From the NCBI RefSeq assembly GCF_011617705.1, contig NZ_CP050154.1:1364001-1428000 (forward strand): 64,000 nt of DNA, given 5' to 3'. The notes beneath the pieces are model-generated. The model was given only the letters and a program-made list of their open reading frames with translations. It was not told the DNA's origin and ran no database searches. The position numbers and the translations under genes were made by a program. Below are positions 60,999-64,000 of this stretch, piece by piece. Each line of letters begins with the position of its first letter. Position 1 is the first letter of the stretch. This DNA is from Brevibacterium limosum (GTDB lineage: Bacteria > Actinomycetota > Actinomycetes > Actinomycetales > Brevibacteriaceae).

Positions 60999-63900
60999 AT
61001 GCATCTCAAAAGCCTGACACTGCGGGGATTCAAGTCCTTCGCCTCGGCGACGACCCTCCGATTCGAGCCCGGGATCACCTGCGTCGTCGGCCCCAACGGC
61101 TCGGGCAAGTCCAACGTCGTCGACGCCCTGTCCTGGGTGATGGGCGAGCAGGGTGCGAAGAATCTGCGCGGCGGGAAGATGGACGACGTCATCTTCGCCG
61201 GAACCTCGAAACGGCAGGCCCTGGGACGCGCCGAGGTGACTCTGACCATCGACAACACCGACGGAGCCATCCCCGTCGACTACACCGAGGTGACCATATC
61301 GCGGACCCTGTTCCGCACCGGCGGATCCGAATACGCCGTCAACGGGGCCCCGGCCAGACTGCTCGACATCCAAGAGCTGCTCAACGACTCCGGCCTGGGC
61401 AAGGAGATGCACGTCATCGTCGGGCAGGGCCGCCTCGACGCGATCCTCCACGCCGACCCGCTGGAGAGACGCAGCTTCATCGAAGAAGCCGCCGGAGTGC
61501 TCAAACACCGACGTCGCAAGGACAAAGCGGTCCGCAAACTCACCGGACTGCAGACGAACCTCGACCGCCTCACCGATCTGCGCACGGAACTCAACCGACA
61601 GCTGGGACCGCTGGGCCGGCAGGCCGAGGCCGCCGCGAAAGCCGCAACGGTCCAAGCGACCCTGCGCGATGCCACCGCCAGGCTGCTCGCCGACGATGCC
61701 GTAAGGATGCAGTCCTCCCTGGCCTCGACCAGCGACGGCGAAGACCACAGCGACCGCATCGCCGAGCTCGACCGCACTCGCACCCGCACCGAGGCGCGAC
61801 TGTCGGAGATCGAAGCCCGACTGTCCGAACTCGACAGTGAACTCGAAGTCCAACGCACCGCCGAATCGCGGACACAGACCCAGATCGTGCGCGCCCAGGG
61901 ACTGAGCCAACGTGCCGAAGACAAGAGATCCCACCTGCTCTCCGAGGTCACGAGCCTGGGGCAGCGGGAGTCGAAGTCCCCCGAAGAGCTGCGCGCCCAA
62001 GCTGAACGGTTCCGTTCCGAACTCACCGACGCCGAGGCGGCCGTGACCGAGAAGACGAGTGCACTCGAGGCCAGCCAACAGCGGAAGGAAGAGCTCACCC
62101 AAGCGCTGCGCACCGCCGAAGACGAGGTCAAGGCCGCGCAGATCGCCATCACCGAAGCGGTGAAGAACCGCTCGGCGCTGCAGTCGAAGCAGACCCAGGC
62201 GGCCGAACGGATCACCGACCTCAGATCCCGGATCGAAGCCAATCGCACGGAGATCGAAACCGTCACCGCCCGCATCACGGAGCGCACCAGGGAACTCGAC
62301 TCCGCCGAGACCGGAGTCGAGGACGTCGAGGCCGGAGAGACCGAACTCGACTCCGCCTATGAGACCGCGAGGCAGGCGCAGGAGAAGTGTGAGACCGAAC
62401 GCACCCGGCTGCAGGAGCAGCGAGCGCAGGTCGCCTCCGAACTGTCCTCGGCGAAGGCCCGCGCAGAAGCTCTGGCCCTGGGCACCGCCCTGGAAGCCGA
62501 CCTCGAAGACATCGTCAACGCCGACCTGCCGGGAGTGCGCACTGCCGTGACCGAACGGCTGAGCGTCGACCACGGATTCGAGATGGCCGCGGCAGCGGCC
62601 CTGTCGACCACGGTCTCCGGCGTCATCGTCGATGACAGCGAAGTGGCGCTGGCAGTGCTCGACCACCTCGGCGAGGACACGAACGTGTCCCTGACCATCC
62701 CCGCCGGTGCCGAAACGACGGCCGGGAAGGGCGGTGGAAGTGCCCTTCCCACGCTGCCGGACCTGCCGGCGCCGGGACAGCTGCCCCGAGTGGGGGAGTC
62801 GACGGGAGAGCTGCGGTGGCTCTCCGACGTCGTCGACAGCGACGTTCCCGAACTGCGCACCCTGCTGGCCCGGGCCCTGCACGGAGTCGTCTGCGTCCCC
62901 GACGCACGGACCGGAATCGCCCTGACCGAGACCCGGCCCGAGCTCACCGCCGTCACCGTCCACGGCGAAGTGCTCACCGCGACCCGCATCAGCCGGGCCC
63001 GCACCGCCTCGGGCACCCGCCTGGCCTCACAGACAGCGCTCGAGGACACACATTCCCTGATCGCCGACCTCGAGGGGCGAGCCGAGAAGCTCGACGCCGC
63101 ACTCGACGAGCTCGACCCGCGACTGACCGCCGCCCGAGAGGAAGCGGCCGCAGCGCTCGATGCCCTCCACTCCTCGGACGCGAAGATCATGGCCGCCGCC
63201 GAAGAGGTCTCACGCATCACCGGTGAGATCGGCGTGGCCCGCACGCGCCTGCAGCGCTCGCAGGAGAACGCCGCCGAACTCGAAACCCGCCTGGCTGCGG
63301 CCGAACGCGACTCGCAGTCGGCCGCGGCGGCACTGGCCGGAGCCGCCGAAGTCGACGAAGTCGTCGACACCGCCGCCCGCGACGAACTCAGCGCACAGGT
63401 CGCCCAATCGTCGGAAGACCTCGTCGAAGCCCGCATCAGCCACCGGTCCGCAGCCGACCGGGCCCGGTTCCTGAGCGACCGCGTCGACTCCCTCCTGAGA
63501 GCGGCGAACGCCGAAGAGGCGGCGCGGGAGCAGACGCAGCGCACGATCGCGAAGAAGAAGCGCGCGGCCGCCTCGGTGCAGCTCATCGCCGAGACCGCGG
63601 CCGAAGCCGCGGAGTTGGCCACCTCCACGGTGGCCGAACTCGGTGAGGCGATCCAGGTCCTCGTCGACGAACGCGGCGGTCTGCGGGAAGAGAAGGGCCG
63701 CCTCGGCGAGGAATTGGGGTCGACGCGGACCCGGCTGCAGAAGCTCAGGGACGCCGCCGCCGAAGCGGAGCTCGCGAAGGAGCGGTTCCGGCTCAAGCTC
63801 GAGGAGATCGCGCACCGGTCCGAGGAGGAGACGGGCTTAAGCATCGACCGCCTCGTCGACGAATTCGGGCCGCATCTGCCGGTGCCGTCGTTCGACGACG

Positions 63901-64000
63901 AAACGGAGGACCGGCCGTATGTGCGTGCCGAGGTCGAGAAGCGGCAGAAGCAGGCGGCGTCGCAGCTCAAGCGCATCGGCACGGTCAATCCGCTCGCGCT
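60999..64000 (+). CDS. smc: chromosome segregation protein SMC, 3'-truncated by window
   Basis: Condensin-type ATPase. Start MHLKSLTLRGFKSFAS; Walker A GPNGSGKS; long coiled coil broken by a hinge (about residues 510-670, with AAAAALSTTVSGVIVD). 1000 codons are visible and the frame is open to the end; signature motif and Walker B lie outside. TATGCT (60983-60988) is the probable -10, about 10 bases before the ATG. Diverges from tRNA-Asn. A TTA Leu codon at 63837-63839. Confidence 0.96.
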   Translation, partial: MHLKSLTLRGFKSFASATTLRFEPGITCVVGPNGSGKSNVVDALSWVMGEQGAKNLRGGKMDDVIFAGTSKRQALGRAEVTLTIDNTDGAIPVDYTEVTISRTLFRTGGSEYAVNGAPARLLDIQELLNDSGLGKEMHVIVGQGRLDAILHADPLERRSFIEEAAGVLKHRRRKDKAVRKLTGLQTNLDRLTDLRTELNRQLGPLGRQAEAAAKAATVQATLRDATARLLADDAVRMQSSLASTSDGEDHSDRIAELDRTRTRTEARLSEIEARLSELDSELEVQRTAESRTQTQIVRAQGLSQRAEDKRSHLLSEVTSLGQRESKSPEELRAQAERFRSELTDAEAAVTEKTSALEASQQRKEELTQALRTAEDEVKAAQIAITEAVKNRSALQSKQTQAAERITDLRSRIEANRTEIETVTARITERTRELDSAETGVEDVEAGETELDSAYETARQAQEKCETERTRLQEQRAQVASELSSAKARAEALALGTALEADLEDIVNADLPGVRTAVTERLSVDHGFEMAAAAALSTTVSGVIVDDSEVALAVLDHLGEDTNVSLTIPAGAETTAGKGGGSALPTLPDLPAPGQLPRVGESTGELRWLSDVVDSDVPELRTLLARALHGVVCVPDARTGIALTETRPELTAVTVHGEVLTATRISRARTASGTRLASQTALEDTHSLIADLEGRAEKLDAALDELDPRLTAAREEAAAALDALHSSDAKIMAAAEEVSRITGEIGVARTRLQRSQENAAELETRLAAAERDSQSAAAALAGAAEVDEVVDTAARDELSAQVAQSSEDLVEARISHRSAADRARFLSDRVDSLLRAANAEEAAREQTQRTIAKKKRAAASVQLIAETAAEAAELATSTVAELGEAIQVLVDERGGLREEKGRLGEELGSTRTRLQKLRDAAAEAELAKERFRLKLEEIAHRSEEETGLSIDRLVDEFGPHLPVPSFDDETEDRPYVRAEVEKRQKQAASQLKRIGTVNPLA

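Noticed and set aside
60777..62963. Very long open frame antisense to smc and similar antisense frames (for example opposite the DAK2 and recG genes)
   Set aside because: High G+C leaves few stops in antisense frames; the predicted proteins are Gly/Arg/Val-rich without family motifs, while the sense frames carry clear conserved genes.
36299..63839. TTA leucine codons in leuC, recG and smc as a bldA-like control
   Set aside because: The three genes are housekeeping genes that must be expressed at all times, and TTA regulation is documented in Streptomyces, not in this type of organism.

Overview
The window is chromosomal DNA of a high-G+C actinobacterium (about two thirds G+C by eye), most probably Micrococcales and Brevibacterium-like. 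The lineage call is inference from gene order (leuC-leuD-murA-plsC-gpsA-ddl-thiL-DAK2-recG-rsmD-coaD-yceD-rpmF-rnc-mutM, then smc), the DUF222/HNH gene, the LtbR/NdgR-type IclR gene divergent from leuCD, and promoter style. I see no prophage, insertion sequence, integron or CRISPR array. It is mostly ordinary core genome with metabolic and transport islands.

Layout. 1-5.7 kb: amino-acid synthesis (5'-truncated serA, leuB, ilvE) around a PAP2 phosphatase and a CitE-like lyase. 5.9-10 kb: an MFS transporter, a DUF222/HNH protein and a GNAT protein, all carrying short in-frame or intergenic tandem repeats. 10.1-16.1 kb: prolyl oligopeptidase, a lipoate ligase with an N-terminal accessory domain, a peptidase-E-like protein, thyX, a maltokinase-cap-like protein and a HIT protein. 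16.1-21 kb (minus strand): zinc alcohol dehydrogenase, an uncharacterised actinobacterial protein, hrpB. 21.1-25.2 kb: FAH-family protein, gltX, a proline-iminopeptidase-like hydrolase, tRNA-Gln(CUG) and tRNA-Glu(CUC). 25.4-34.1 kb: a DUF4282 membrane protein, then a galactose module (galM divergent from galT-galK, an SSS-type symporter with a small membrane partner, a DeoR regulator) plus an alpha/beta-hydrolase that has lost its catalytic Ser and His. 34.2-48.2 kb: IclR regulator/leuCD, then the cell-envelope and housekeeping run murA to rsmD. 48.2-52.3 kb: an Ehu-type (ectoine/hydroxyectoine) ABC importer divergent from an FCD-GntR regulator. 52.3-56.5 kb: coaD, MFS, yceD, rpmF, rnc, mutM. 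56.5-60.9 kb: DoxX, CorA, a PH-like membrane protein, a BCCT transporter and tRNA-Asn. 61-64 kb: smc, cut by the window end.

How it works together. leuB, leuCD and ilvE serve branched-chain amino-acid synthesis; an IclR gene sits at leuC and similar inverted motifs lie before leuB and leuC. The gal genes form an import-and-Leloir unit with a strong palindrome over the galT -10 box. The Ehu importer and the BCCT carrier both point to uptake of compatible solutes, fitting a salt-tolerant organism.

A recurring regulatory theme is apparent leaderless transcription: at least thirteen genes have a TANNNT -10 box exactly 6 or 7 bases before the start codon, including a 32-bp divergent promoter serving thiL and a DUF3515 lipoprotein gene. 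Starts given here were chosen from these boxes, from Shine-Dalgarno sequences and from known family N-termini. I did not find a clearly new multi-gene system. The best leads are the pseudo-hydrolase, the rearranged lipoate ligase, the operator candidates, the local 18-bp repeat expansions and an over-represented 10-mer.
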